Shown: positions 23,501-37,009, counted from the stretch's first letter. The stretch: DNA of 64,000 bases from Apostichopus japonicus (GCF_037975245.1 NC_092568.1:33884501-33948500); one strand, 5' to 3'. The notes: generated by a model not told the origin, from the letters alone. Translations and numbers: made by a program.

Positions 23501-26500
23501 GTGGCATAAAAGTAAAAAAATTTGCAACTTTCAACTTTGTTTTTCTCCAAGATATTTTCCATTGGGATCCCAATAAACCTCGCCCATAATATGAATATTT
23601 AAACACTATGAACATCATTGACCAAAACGTAACACAACACCATGTATGATTTGTGTACAGTCTATATGGCAGTTGTTCCAAGGAGTTCCATGGTTGTACC
23701 AACGCACAGTCTTGAATCTATTTTTAGCAACGGCTCATAACTAAACCTACATCTCTGATTGGTTGAATTCAAACTAGTGGGTTTGGGGGAACTGTATGCG
23801 ATTCATTTTAAATGTGGAATTTGTCGTGGACACTATTCTCATTATCTGCAAATATCCTTAATTACTCGCCAATTAACGTTGTTGGCAGGGAAAAACTTGG
23901 CTAATATCTTAGTTTGCTGTTTTATGATTGATATATGTAAAAAACTAAATGGACATGTCAAAAAAGTAGAAAACGGCGACCAAACGCAATATGCTGCTTT
24001 AAAGAAGACATGTCTATTTCAGTTCTTGGTTTGATCAGACTGAGGCTTCGTATACCTGTCTTGTTTTCCCAAGCAAACACCAGCCAGGAGTACGTAAGTA
24101 ACAAAGGCCATGACTGGTATATACAGGTCGGGGGCATTGACCTCAAATCTGGGAGCAACTGGTTCATCTTGGTTGTACTTGATGGACCATTCCTGAAGAA
24201 AGAAATATATTACACGTTAAATAAAATTCAACATGAAATCAAATTTAACACAAAGATCAACAAACAGTCCACCTTAATTTTATACAGAGAGCACTTGAAA
24301 GGACGGTCTCTTCCCTGGACCATGGAGGTTTTATCTCCATGCCTGGACGTATTATATTCCTTGCAGCCGATGTTGAGTATACCTCATTCAAGGTTAACTT
24401 TATTTGTCCAAATATTTTAACATGTTATAATTTGATAGATGTTTCAATTATTTAAGTCCTGTAAGTTCTTTAAACTAACCAAACATTTCTCAGGCCTAGC
24501 CTGAGCAATGAGGAATAAATAAGTCAGTATATCAGAAAATGAAAATGTTTAGTGGTTACGGTGCCTAACATATTCATAGTGTGGTAAGCGATACATGTTA
24601 ATATGCATATACAGTAACTTGTGCACACCAAACTGGAGAGGAGATTATGGATTGACTAATTCAGTAAGATATAAAGGAAGGTACCATGAATCAGTTATCA
24701 TGTTCACAAGGTTTCAGTCTATTTAATGGCATAGTATAACCAGAAAGCCAGTTGGGCTTGTGATTATTTGCCATACAATTTGCTCAAAATTCAAAATAAC
24801 TACCTGACTTATGTAGAGCAAGTGAGTTAAATTTGTCCAAGAATTAAGTGAGAACCAGAAAAGATCAGAGATTTCCACCTCTTATTTGTAGCACCCCCCA
24901 TGTGGCATGAACCATTTCATTCACTGGTAAGGATTTTACAGTATAGAATTTTAATCCAAAACGTTTCAATATCCAGAAATAACAGTTTTTTTATGTGAAA
25001 TATAGACAAAGCAAAAGTTGTGTAGTACTGTACAAATCACAAAGAAATGGCCAATTTTGAGCTAATCTGAATTAACCGGTTGATGCATTGACGCAATTTT
25101 TGCCCATTTGAAAAAACCTGTTGGCTCCATGAAGCTCAAGAGGGTGAAAACTGATAACCACAGTTTCAGTGCAGGTCTAAAGCAACACTCTAAAAGCAGA
25201 TTTCATTTCCTGGATGATGGTATGTTTTATACAAGTCCTATATGTAGCGACTAATATTCACAAAACTAAACTGAACTTGACCATACTATGTTTGCAAAAA
25301 GAAAATCATACCAATGTTGGAGAATTCACAGAATAATTGTAGCTTTAATTTGGAGTTGTTGTGTTTTAGGGGTTTTTAGACTTTCACTTCTGTGGACCTT
25401 ATGTGACCTTTGACCTCTACCAATTTCAATAGGGTTAAAATTTTCCACCTTCATGGTCCCGAAAGATTGGGTCCAAACAAACTGAATGAAAAGTATATTT
25501 GCCTCTCAAAATTATGTGGGCCCAAATGGTCCCCAAAATGATTGGGCCCCACAATTTTGGGCCCAGAGAATGTGTCCCAAAGTCCAATTGATGGGCCCAA
25601 AAACAAGTAGGCCTATATGTACCAGCTACTGTATTCACCAACAACTGTATTCTAAGTTTGGATACAATCCAATTTATGGTTGTGGAGTTACTGCAATTAT
25701 AAACTTTTGGGCTCTCCCAAATAATCATAACCAAAAAACTGCTCTTTGCAATGAGACTTTTTATACTGTATGTCTGGCCAATCCCATAGACCATCATTTT
25801 GGGACTTCCTAAAATATTTGCCTTTGCCTTTTAGCTATTCTTTGGAAATCTTGAAAAATGGTAATTACAGGCTTATAGGAATTAACTAATATTGTATGGT
25901 AACTAAGCAAGACTCTTTTCAACATGATGGGCTGCACCAGTTTATAGTATGACCAATGATAACACATACAGTGCTGGCCTGAATTTATGAAATGAAGATG
26001 GCTTAGGATCAAGTTTACAGTCGGTTCATTCATGTCACAATCAGTATATATCTCTTGAAGATGATCAATTTACCAATTTTTTGTTTATACTTCTATTTGA
26101 AACTCCTCATTACTATGCTCCTACTTAGTCCCACTCTCCCTCCTAATCTCCCTTCCCTCTACCTTCATAAATATTTGATAAACATCCCTAATTCAAAGCA
26201 ATTAATAGAAATATATACTTACCGTATGGCCAAATGGAAACAACAAAATAGCTAGCTTCTTGCCAACGTATGCTGTGTCGACAGCAAAGTAGTACTTTAA
26301 CTTGCTCACAGAGAGGAACCTCTCCACCTGATTTAAAGAGACAGAGTCTTAGTTATAAAACATGAGATGAAACATTTGTTTCCAGGGATGGCTGTCCATT
26401 TTCAGGGAAACTTTAAACATAGAAGTACAGAAATGTTCTTTGAGTTACAATAGTGATGCATATGTCACTGATGCATCGAGTGTTCAAATGGCAACTCAAA

Positions 26501-29500
26501 GTGTATGAGATTATGGGATCAGAGATCTACATGGAAACAGCTTTCACTGACTGACGCAAGCATTAGTGAATTCATCCAATTGGAAATTTTGTCTACTCAA
26601 TTACGACAAAAGCCTTCGATACTAAGCAAGAAAACCTCCAATAGTAGCTCTAAAGCATACCAAGTAATGTAATAATTGCAGTGAAAACACCTAAGGAGTA
26701 CAAGGAAGAATTTTGTCTAGCAGTTTTGAAGGCACTGAAATTAGTCTCATATTTGTCTTATAAATATGGTTCCTGTGTTAAGACAAATTGCAATATACTG
26801 TACAGCTTTGGACTTGCATAGATCTATCAACAATACATGACCAATTTCTCTAGCATTTTGCGATTGGATACTGGGATAAATTATTCCCTGCATAAGACTG
26901 CATTATATTTCTTTAGACTGTCATGAAATACAAAGCACACACAACAAAAGTATTCCCATCGATTTGAAATAGACACAAGTTAAATTTATAATACATAATG
27001 TCCAAAAACTTAAATAATAACACAAAGGTGATGTTACAAGAAAAACTATGAGATTGATCACTGCATTGATACCAATGTAACAATATTGTGGTGATTCATA
27101 TTACTTTTCTAATTAAACCATATTTACACATGTACAGCAGCACATTTCTATTGAATCCATTATCACAGAATGAAAGCTGGTACTGAAGACCATCTGTAAA
27201 TTCATTAATACCATCTGTTAATTAATTCGCTGCACTACAATGGGACTTTGCTATGTGGGTTCTACAAATTAGATATTTAAAAATAAACACACCATGTACT
27301 ATATTGGATTGCTCTTTTTTTGTACCTGTTTTTCCATGACATCCTTTCCATGGTCTGCCAGCTGTGCTCCATACTGCATTGCCACGTTAGCCATTGGGTC
27401 GTTCATGAATTGTCCCCCTGGATAACCCTGATTTGGCGGTGGTGGTCCACCGTACATATTCCCGCCAACGGCCATGCCACCTGCATTACTTGTATCATCA
27501 AATAAGGGGGCTGGACCAGGCTGGGGTCTACCTTTTGGCTTTCTTTGATGGCCCTTATTAGCTGTTACAATGCACAAATGAAAAGAAAATAGATAGGAAA
27601 GAAAGAAAAAAAAATGAAACAAGAACAATATACTTATTTAAAGGAACATTGAGGCTGCTTATGCAATTTCTATAACTTGAGAATCAGTATTTTAATTTAT
27701 CTCTGACTGTGCTAAATTTTTAGTTTAAACCTAAAACTTTGTTTAATATTTAAAGAATGAGTTGGCTGTTTCAAAAAAGAGAACATTTCTGCTGCTTTAA
27801 TAGGGTGGCCAGCATTTGAAACTTACAAGCAAGCAAATATCTTACATTTCTCAGGAAATGAGGGGAATAAGAGCTGGTGTTTAAGACTATTTATTAAACA
27901 GAATTGAAGATTCTGTTTTTTGGGGGGTGGGGGTGGGGTGGGGGTGGGGGAGGGGGAAACACCTGCATGTGTAAAACATGTTTTGTAAACATTAAGTAAA
28001 ATAATAGTTTGTTTCCCAGTTTTCATCAAAGTTAAATGACTAGGAAATGTCTTATTCATAGACTTAAATAGTAAAATTTTAACGACAAAGCTGTTATTTG
28101 AAAGTGAAATTCCCTCCTGGAGACAGTTTAAACCCGTTTGATATTAAAGAGAATGAACAAAATATGGAAAAAGGAACATCTAATTTTCAACTGTTAACAT
28201 ATGGTTAAAACAGTGAATAAATGCAGAATAGCACTGGAATGTGCCTAGCATACAAAGGCTCAAGAATATATACTGCATACATGTACAGGTATAGTATATA
28301 GCATGTTTAGAGGAAATCAATAAAACCTGTCACCACAAGAAATACTTTTCAGGATACACACAGTCAAAAATTAATAGTCAAAAAAAAAGAAATGGGAAAA
28401 AGTAAAACATTTGCAAATTTCATTCAAAATTACAGAAAATATCAGTGAAAGGGTTTACTGTGCATGGGTGAATTTCATTAATACAGAGTACATGTATAAC
28501 ACAGAGAGTATAATTAAATAATTTTGATGCTACGACATGCTGGTGTATATTGTCCACACTCTCCCAAATTCACGATCCTAACAAACTTTTCTTACACAAG
28601 TCTACAGACTGTTTGGCAGTACAAACTGTAGGCTACACAGAGAGGCTCTACACATTGATAGTAACAGTCTGTACAGTGAAGTGCTTACTGTACAAGGCCA
28701 CACTGGATACAGAATTTACTGTGTGTATGTTAGACCCACAGTACATTAATTTCTCTTCCTTATATTTTCCAGTTTGTCTGCACCGAATACAGGGTTAAAT
28801 TTTGCACAATGCATATGCAGCAATATTTGCCAGAACATACAAGATCAGTTGTGAACAAGTTCAAATCAAGAAAACAAAATTCTACCTACAAATTGTTCAA
28901 AGATAAACATTCTCAAAGATACCCTGGTAGGATCTATTGCAAAGAAAGTTGAACATACTTTTGTCAGTTTTGTGACTACGGCAAATACATTTAGTTACAG
29001 TACGTCATCAAGTCACATCATATAATCTTGTGCTTTTTTTCATTTTTTTTTCCATAAACCATACAGTATACATATATACTTTAGGTATCATACATATAGT
29101 ATACATACTGTATGGTTTACCGTATGCCATTTAAACTGCACTAGTGTGTATTTACTTGCATAAAAGAGGGAAACTAAACTGAGACCTGTTCTACATGCAA
29201 CAAATGTATGTATGTATATGTGATCTTCCCGCAAGCAGGAACTCGCGAATTATGAAGCAAACTGTTCATATTTCCATAAACGTCACCAAAGGAATAATCC
29301 ATAAATTGGTTTATTGTGTTATTTCTATTGGTGATGATTCCCCAAAGTTACTCTACAATATGTCTAACAACATTAATTTCCCAGTTCCACACTTAATACA
29401 AGTACTGTACACGATAGGCACATAGGTCCAATCTGTATTTAATCCTGTCCATGCCTTTCCTGTCCAGGCCTACTATTTGGGTGGGACTGGGACAATTCTA

Positions 29501-32500
29501 CTGTACATGGTTACAAGTGAGAGAGGTGCAGTTGTGTACAGAGAGGGAAGGCAAGAACCAAGTAAAATACACACAGTGCATGTTGTGAATATATGGCATG
29601 CATTTAATTACTCATTACTATACTGGTGCAGTAAATAGTGGTATTGAATTATGGAGTTGCAAACTATGTTTAAACAGTCTTTGATGCTATATGACAATAT
29701 CACATGATGTAATTTTGTAAATATGTTAGATATGACACCACATGTACTGTACTGTAACATACTGTGAAGCCTATATGCCACAGGCACATAACAGTCCATC
29801 TGTGATGTGAAAGGAAATGATGACTATTACCATTTCAATTTTAAATCAGATATAATTTCTTGATATCTAAAGAAGGAAAATTTTGTAATCAGGATATACA
29901 ATCTTAAATAGCAAAGAAGCCAGTAGCTACAGTACATCGATGTAATGAAGGCATGTACCCATTTTTCCATTTTCTTTTCTAAGTGAGTAAAGTGCATGAA
30001 ATGAGTATCATTATTTCTGCATACCACCAAAGTAAGCACTGAAGTGATGTCCAACAACACCATATACTGTGCATATGTATGGTATTATTAATGTAGCTGT
30101 GCATTTGAAACATAGTTGCATTACTTGCATGGTTGCTGATGTACTCTTGAACCATACTTCAATCTAAAATGGTGTCAGCTGCTCTTAAAACTTGCAATCT
30201 AGGACTCAATAAAGCATTCTCTTTATCAATTTTCTTTTTATGGTAGTTTTCTACATGAGTATGACGGTCTGTAATGTACAGATGTATAGGGTAGGGGACA
30301 AGACACAATAAAGATGACATGGATTAATACTCAACACATTAAAATTTGGTGCAAAAGAGTAACACAATAACTACATAAATTACGTAATTGTTTGGCAAGG
30401 GCTCTCTTACAAAAGGGGCTGAACAGTGAACTTCACTTGACATGTATGATGATAATTTGTCATCACTACCGTCAGTTCTAACAAGCCATGTAATCTGCAC
30501 AGATATCTGAACAAGTCCATTTGTCAATTACATGGATTATGTGGGGAGACAGTCACACACACAGCTGGCAATTTCTGACCATTTAATTTAAATAAAATAT
30601 TCCTACACTTGAACAGAGGGTAGACTAATTAACTTGACAAACAATACTTAAAATCTATCATGCTATGGTGTACAGTACAGTTCAGGTCAGTCTTAGAGGA
30701 AGTGATACTGTAACAGCACGAGATTGCTGTAAACTACATACTGTACGTGTCCAGCAATATTCTACTCATTCTGCTATTAAAAAGCTATGGAAACTATGGG
30801 TAATATGAAAATATTGTTCCAGCAAGTTTGACAAAGTGTTAATGTAGCTCAGTTTGACAGGAGTGTTAGCTCAGTGGTTAACGCCTGTGCCTTTCAATCA
30901 TAAGGTCCCGAGTTTGAGTCACTCCAAGATTAATGTATGTCGTCCAGTTACAGAGTTGTTGACAATTTATAATCATGGACGTTAATATGATCTAAGAGAC
31001 TGACTTCAGTCAGCTTGTGGTTTTAATAAGCCAATAATGGCTTCTTCGCGAGTTCCTGCTAGCAGGAGGATCTAACATACATTACAGTATACATACATAC
31101 AGTTGCATTAGGTCTGGGAAGCTAACTTCCTAATTTCCTATTTTCTCTAACTATGATTACTGTGTTTTAAAACCTAAATGCAAGATACAGCTACTATATA
31201 GTAGAACGCATATATGTGTAGTCCGGTACAGAATTTTAAATAGAACAAACGTGGAATAATTTAGTAGACCTGTACGGGTACAGGTATGTAACTAAATTTT
31301 TATTGTCATAATTAAACCTAAAATGTAGCTACAATGCCAAGGAATACTTTATCCAGTACAGTATAGCACTGCAACATGTTATACAATATGGCAAATTGCT
31401 ATAAAGATGTACAGTATAGCAGTTTTGTATGTACAATATAAAGCAAGCATAGTAATACCTGTACCAATGCTCTTCTAGATACCTGTATGACATGTTTCAC
31501 TACAGACTGAAAGATTCAATGAGTGGTCCCAATTTCATTTGGGTCGCAACTTCGTCCATCTCGTATGTTCCCACAACAAGGAACAAGAACAATTGAATCA
31601 TATTCAAAACATGCATAAGCACGCACAAAGAACATCACCACAAATCAAGCAAAAATTGAAAATGTTGTAGACAAACTTTGCTGTGAGAAAATGTGTACTG
31701 TAAACAGAGCAATTTCCTTCATACTTAATTGTTAAGATTGTTCATAAGATTTAATGTTCTCTCAGTTTACAAATTCCTCTGAACTAATTTTAAAGCTGTG
31801 ATCATAGCGTCTTTCATTAATTGGCAGGTAGTTCATCTCAAAAAATCAATCATTCACAATGTGAAAGCATTGCACATGAGCAACAATTGACCGTACAATG
31901 CTATCAAAGTTAATATTTTGCTGACATTGAATTATTAATGTAAATAAATTACAGTAGGACCTCCATGCTACTGTTTTACAACAGTAAGTTTTAATATTTA
32001 TTTATGTGGAAATTGATCTATGTCAGGTGTAGTACAGTACTTGAAGTGAAGTATATATCATTTCGATAACAAGGAGTTTTAAAGCAGTTCCTGTAGGCAG
32101 CTTTTAGGAATTTGTTCACCAGTTAGCAATTGAATTCCTACAAATGTGCCACTGGAGTGTTACTTTTTTCTTGCTTGATTGTACAAATGCCCTATGCCCT
32201 CCTTACTGTTTGATAATATGAACTGTGAAATGTAAAATTTCTTCAAGTAAATAGCCATTATGACTGTGGTCCAATGACTGGTAATAGGAATATATTTAGT
32301 TACCATGGTAAACTGTCACTTAAACTTAAACTTTAAAGTGATAATGATACTGACAAGTGACAGCGCAGACAGTTCACCGCTACAGTTCTCATGACACGGT
32401 TCTGTACATTGTACGTACAACAACATAGCAAAGTTTTCTGAACTGAATTAGCCTAACGTTACATTGAAAACGGCATCCATGGGATCCACTGTACTGCAAA

Positions 32501-32605
32501 ACTGCACATCCAACGAAGAAGCCACCATGCAAGTACTGCGTACGAGAAAAATTGAGAAAAAATTTACATACACTTACGATGCCTGACGTGCTGGGGCACA
32601 TCCAT
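20545..32605 (-). CDS. YIF1: YIF1 (YIP1-interacting factor), complete seven-exon gene
   Basis: YIF1 proteins are multi-pass membrane proteins of the ER-Golgi intermediate compartment and cis-Golgi. They partner YIP1/YIPF5 in COPII vesicle and cargo transport. Coding exons in gene order: 32578-32605, 27326-27561, 26223-26327, 24056-24192, 22401-22556, 21830-21923 and 20545-20688. All introns are GT-AG and all phases join, giving 900 nt or 299 residues plus stop. The ATG has A at -3 and G at +4. Family landmarks are LFDDTS (29-34), [11 protein letters not shown] (64-74), [17 protein letters not shown] (97-113), VNAPDLYIP (141-149), [16 protein letters not shown] (170-185), FCGYKYVGM (214-222) and the C-terminal IYWLTFHLA. 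About five membrane helices lie near 149-165, 180-199, 210-232, 234-252 and 277-297. The cytosolic N-terminus is Gly/Pro-rich as in other members. I cannot separate YIF1A from YIF1B, and invertebrates usually have one gene. Intron 1 is about 5.0 kb and holds two SINE-derived sequences. Confidence 0.96.
27922..27957 (+). other. G-rich tract with G-quadruplex pattern in YIF1 intron 1
   Basis: Seven runs of four to six G separated by single T or A bases on the plus strand, which is the template strand of YIF1. It fits the classical four-run quadruplex pattern several times over. No function can be inferred. Confidence 0.6.
29054..29121. repeat. Imperfect inverted repeat (hairpin) in YIF1 intron 1
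   Basis: Arms of about 25 bases: 'ataaaccatacagtatacat' at the left and its near reverse complement ending 'atactgtatggtttac' at the right, separated by about 18 bases. No target duplication recognised, so I do not call it a transposon. Confidence 0.6.
29205..29262 (-). mobile_element. Reversed 3' tail fragment of a tRNA-derived SINE
   Basis: On the minus strand this reads 'ttcgcgagttcctgcttgcg', then 'ggaagatc', and ends in an ATAC-rich tail. The same order and sequence, with a few changes, forms the 3' end of the SINE at 30860-31100. The 5' part is missing, as expected for a truncated reverse-transcription product. Confidence 0.6.
30860..31100 (+). mobile_element. tRNA-derived SINE
   Basis: The head of about 66 bases folds like a tRNA. 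GGAGTG at 30860 pairs with CACTCC ending at 30925. An A-box-like 'tagctcagtgg' lies at 30867-30877 and a B-box-like 'gagtttgagtc' at 30910-30920. A non-tRNA body follows, then a conserved tail with 'cgcgagttcctgctagcagg' (31047-31066) and a simple ATAC-rich end. It is not a canonical tRNA because the anticodon arm is imperfect and the sequence continues into the body. Located in YIF1 intron 1, antisense to the gene. Confidence 0.7.
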
Positions 32606-33175
32606 TGTCAACCTGTTGGTAGGAAATTGAAAAATAGAGAAGAAGACAAGAACTATTAGTTTGGACTAAAAAGTATCCAGTCAGGTGTTTTGATATGCCA
32701 CGCAGATGTCAAATTGCTGCCTAGGGTCGGAGGTTATCCTTAGAATGACATTAGCAGTCGTTTCATATTTTATTGCGAAACGCTTGTACTGTGGCCACCG
32801 CCTATAAGTGACGAACGAAAATCAGAGCGATTGCATGGGACTTGATGAAAATGATCAGATTCTCCCGAAAATGAAATGAAAAATCTTGTGGTCATAACTA
32901 AAACTCATTTGTCAGTAATGTTGTGTGTTGGAGAGAGGGGTGGGAGAGGTGGAGGTAAGCAGGGGCGTAGCGAAGGGGTTTTTGTTGGGGGGGTGTGGAG
33001 AATTTGATTTGCCGACGGATCTGGAAGTGGTGACTGAAATGGGGGAGGGGTCTAAGGGGAGGGGTGTCCCCCTTTTTTTAGTTTTGAAAAGTCCTTAGAT
33101 GCAATCTGGTGCATATTTTAAGTCCAATTTGATTTGCCGACGGATCTGGAAGTGATGACTGAAATGGGGGAGGGG

Positions 33176-34391
33176 CAGGAGCTGCGGAACGGTAAAATTA
33201 TTGGGGGGGGGGGCTAATATGTGGAGACTATCTAAGCGGAGCGCCACCATCGGTTGGCGCGGAGCGTACAAGAAAATGTTGGGTTTTTCAAACCCTCCAG
33301 ATGGCCGGAAACGGCACTTCCCGAATGTTTTATGCTGTGAATACCCAGCCCTAAAACATGGGTCTCAAGCCTGCAATTTCTCAGATTGCACGTAAAAATC
33401 TGTAAAAACATTGTAATCTGTATATTCGATGGTGTTTTAAGAGAGTAGCTATTACTCGACGTGTACTCGCAAAGACGTTTTTGAGTGTAGTAAATTACTA
33501 CTTGCAATTAAATGCAATAATTACAATTAAGGGTGTCGGAAGCTATTATTGATTGGTACGGCGGTTCAGAGTGTGGCCAAACTATCATAATTATCGGGGG
33601 ACGTTTGGTAGGTCAAACTACGCTACGCGCCACCATGCGTAATGGAGAAAATTTTGAAAATATGCCTCCCAGATTGCAGGAAATGGCACTTCCCGAGCTT
33701 GAAAACAAGACCCCTGCCATGCCAGAGTAGTCACATTTAGCCTACTTGCCATCATCATTATTGAAAATTATTGAAACATATACCTCCGAGATTTTTTTTT
33801 TCCATTTTTTAGTCCTACTTTCTTTTTTTTTGCGTCGTGAATATTGGTCCGGCGTGTACCGGCTCCGACGCCCCTGAATTAAATAAATGTCATAAGAAAA
33901 AACAGAAAGTATTTCTTAATGTCAACAAATGGGTAATTCCAAAACCATGTGCAGTTGCAAACAAATTTCTATGACCTAGCACTGTCATCATGTCACGAAT
34001 GCATGTACCCTATACAGTACAGGTGAAATGCTAATATTGTGTTTTTGTTCGTTTAATAATTGATTGCGTTTAAACATAAAGCCATGTTCCACGCCTTGCG
34101 TGTACTCGTAGTGTAAACGCAAATGTTGATGAGTGTAGCGTTTTGCTTATTACCCTCTTATTTAAAACTCTAATATTCGATGAGGCATGATACAGACAAT
34201 CAATTATCATATTTAATTATACACCTATATAGTATACGTGTGCATCGGACAGATCGACAAGTATGCATTAAAAAATGGGCAGATGCACGTTTCGGAGCCT
34301 TGGTAAATATTGGGGGGGGGGGGGTTATCATGCATTTTCCCCCTCAACTTTTTCATTGGGGGGCTGAGCCCCCCCGGTTCCGCCGCCACTG
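33176..34391. mobile_element. Second hAT-type element nested inside the first, 1216 bp
   Basis: Left end CAGGAGCTGCGGAACGG and right end CCGGTTCCGCCGCCACTG are imperfect inverted repeats, bounded by perfect 8-bp duplications gggagggg (33168-33175 and 34392-34399) made from the host element's own sequence. Contains the shared core beginning at 33227 and further inserted material at about 33530-33876. The G-rich target makes chance agreement of the duplication somewhat more likely than elsewhere, but the matching inverted ends support it. Confidence 0.7.
33530..33876. mobile_element. Possible third-level nested MITE
   Basis: Left 'gggtgtcggaagc' and right 'ggctccgacgcccctg' are inverted relatives, with 'ttggtacggc' and 'gtaccggc' following the same order. 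An 'aattaa' occurs on both sides, but a clean 8-bp duplication is not visible. Inside is the core-like 'gcgccaccatgcg' and 'atgcctcccagattgcagg', shared with the other MITEs. Confidence 0.45.
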
Positions 34392-34932
34392 GGGAGGGGT
34401 CTAAGGGGAGGGGGCCGCCCCCTCCCCTTTCGAAATTTTTTAGTTTTGAAACGTCCTTAGATGAAATCTGGTGCATATTTTAAGTCAAATTTGGTTTGCC
34501 GACGGATCTGGAAGTGGTGACTGAAATGGGGGAGGGGTTCTAAGGGGAGGGGAAAAAAGGGAAAATATTTTTAGTTTTGAAACGTCCTTAGATGCAATCT
34601 GGTGCATATTTTAAAGTCAAATTTGATTTGCCGACGGATCTGGAAGTGGTGACTGAAATGGGGAGGGGTCTAAGGGGAGGGGGAAAAGGGGAAATTTTTT
34701 GGTTTTGAAACGTCCTTAGATGCGATCTGGTGCATATTTTAAGTCAAATTTGGCACGGAAGAAGCTCCCGTTCTCCTTTTCTCTATTCAGCTTTCCTTCT
34801 TTTTTCCCCTTCCGCGCTCTTCCCCTTTTCTCCTTTTGCCGACAGACCCAAAATTTGCCGACAGCGACCAAATTATTGGGGGGGTGTGACACCCCCCCAC
34901 ACCCCCCCGCTCGCTACGCCCCTGGAGGTAAG

Positions 34933-37009
34933 GTAGGACATGACAGGTGGCTGCCACATAGCTTTCGTGATCGGTGAAATAAGAAAAGAAGATTGATCAT
35001 ATGAGGTCCTCACGATTGTGCTGTTTATTTACCGCATATATCCGGCAGGGCCCATCATGACGTACACCGGTAATAACAACTCAAATCCAATTAAGCAACT
35101 TGCCGATGAATAAGGATGATTGTTGCCGCCCTCTGCAGATCCCTTTAATAGTCTGACTTGGGCGAGATCTCTGGATTTTGATTCGACATCATTGAAAATG
35201 TACAAGAAATAATCGAAGCAGTGACGGAAGCTCAAATGGGATACAGGAATCAACCTTTCACAGAAGGAGATGCAAATGTGATTCACTTTATAGAGAAATC
35301 TGCTCGTTTTCTGAGCATGTCTCTGAGAAATCTGGAGATTTGAATGAAAAATCTGGAGATTTTTGTGTTATTAAACTCCATATAAATGGCGTACAGTAGT
35401 TCTCACAAAATTAAAGCTACGGCCAATCACAGGATGGCTGACACGTGGGCCGGGACCTATAACACCTTCGGTGATCCATTTGCTTCTGAATTTGGTCCTG
35501 CACCGCCACTACTACTTCTGTCTTAAGATAATCCTCTCATTTGAACAAAGTTATGACTGAGATTTAGATTTTTTTATGAGTGAAAAATCACCCTTCACCC
35601 CCCCCCCCCCCCCAACACCCTTCTTTTCACTTGCAGTCCAACCTGGTAGAAATCAGAGATATTACAGAAATGTCAAACTTGTGAATAATTTTAATTTTGA
35701 TCAATTTATTAGGAAGTCAAATTCTGTTGGAGAGATAAAGAAATATATATTAAAAAAAGGCGTATTTGAATGCAAATATTAGCAATGATCTTATTTGTAA
35801 CGCTTATTCTTCACCTTACAGGGAAACATTCAATTACAAGGCTCTGAAATTGTCCCCTTTTTGTTTGGCTGCCTAAAGTAAGAAAGGATAAAAACTTGTT
35901 TTTCCATGCTTAAAATGAGTGTTAAAAGTCCCTCTCTAAACAGACATCCCTTTTTAATCCTTCACGAGTCATCATAACTGCAGCTGGATGTATCAAACAA
36001 TATAAGAAGTGAGGCTATTGATGCAAGATATATGAAATAAAATCTCAAATGAGATTCAGATTTGGTCCATCCATTCAATCACCAAGTACAAATTTATAAT
36101 GTGAACCATCTCATACTGTACTGTATGCATTGATGTTTCTTGTTTTCACATTTTTAGAGATAAGAAAGGACAAGGAAAATACTTCTATGTGCACACTACA
36201 AAATGCTATAAAAAAAAACATATTACAGAAATTTATTTATCTAAAGTCTCTTTTTTGAATGAAGTACATCAGACTTTTATTCACAACAGTTCAACAGTTA
36301 ATTGCATGAAGGTGACTAGCATGGTACCTCCCTCAGAGAATCATGTAAAAATATAAACAAACCTCAAATATAACCATATTTAAAATGTTGATTTTATTTC
36401 TAATAATTGATTAGAACAATATCTTCAAACCCAGACAAAATGTACACATTCATATACAGTAGTAGCTACTACATGAAGAGAATGTATCCTTATAGGTCAA
36501 CAGTATTGCTACCAAATATGCTAGAAATGCTAGAAAGTCAACTAATGGTCACTCATGTTCAAACTTTGACAAGCATTTTACTGCCAAAAGCAGAGCATAA
36601 TTTGCCCCTCTCTTTGACTTATTACTTCTTAATGTGAAACCCTCCTCTATGCCTGGAAATACTTTGGAGAAACAGACAATTCTAGCAGAGTACTTTTGCA
36701 AAGTTTATTTACAGCATTTTTTGGATGCTTAAATCTGTGGTAAAAATATATACATGAATTTTCATACAGTACGTTCAGACTCCTGGGTAAACTATAGTGG
36801 TCTCCCATTGATGCATTCACCTAGAGCATCCCATCATGGACAATAACATGTATTAATGCAAAGTCATATCCCTTCCTACTTTATTATTAATATATGAGTT
36901 TATCAAATGTTAAAATTTGATTAAATTTCAGTGAGATAGCAGATAAAGTACAGTATAATCCAGAGCTTTCACATTGAGTATATTGACATTTCACCTAAAA
37001 AAAAATATT
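34933..37009. other. Intergenic region between YIF1 and the zinc-finger gene
   Basis: No gene recognised. A short duplication of 'aaatctggagattt' occurs at 35330-35360, and there is a C-run at about 35598-35613. The part above 36300 may be the zinc-finger gene's 3' UTR or flank; several minus-strand AATAAA hexamers occur but none can be assigned. Confidence 0.4.

Larger units (their letters stand above)
32960..34924. mobile_element. hAT-type element interrupted by nested insertions, 1965 bp overall
   Basis: Left end CAGGGGCGTAGCGAAGG and right end mirrored GCTCGCTACGCCCCTG, flanked by perfect 8-bp duplications gaggtaag (32952-32959 and 34925-34932). The body has tandem units of about 125-140 bp with 'ttgccgacggatctggaagt' and 'cgtccttagatgcaatctgg'. 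It is the same family as 47443-48064, which is uninterrupted. The extra length comes from the insertion at 33176-34391. Non-coding; the ORFs predicted here are artefacts of the repeats. Confidence 0.88.

Noticed and set aside
22397-27628. Separate small genes for the ORFs at 22397-22627, 21701-21922 and 27299-27628
   Set aside because: They are individual exons of YIF1 with intron read-through at their ends.
30860-30925. A functional tRNA gene
   Set aside because: A- and B-box-like parts and an acceptor-like stem are present, but the anticodon arm is imperfect and a SINE body with conserved tail follows.
34180-34977. ORFs of 68-85 codons, some repeated almost word for word at 47858-48103
   Set aside because: The identical ORFs arise because the two regions are copies of one non-coding hAT-type element; the reading frames are incidental.
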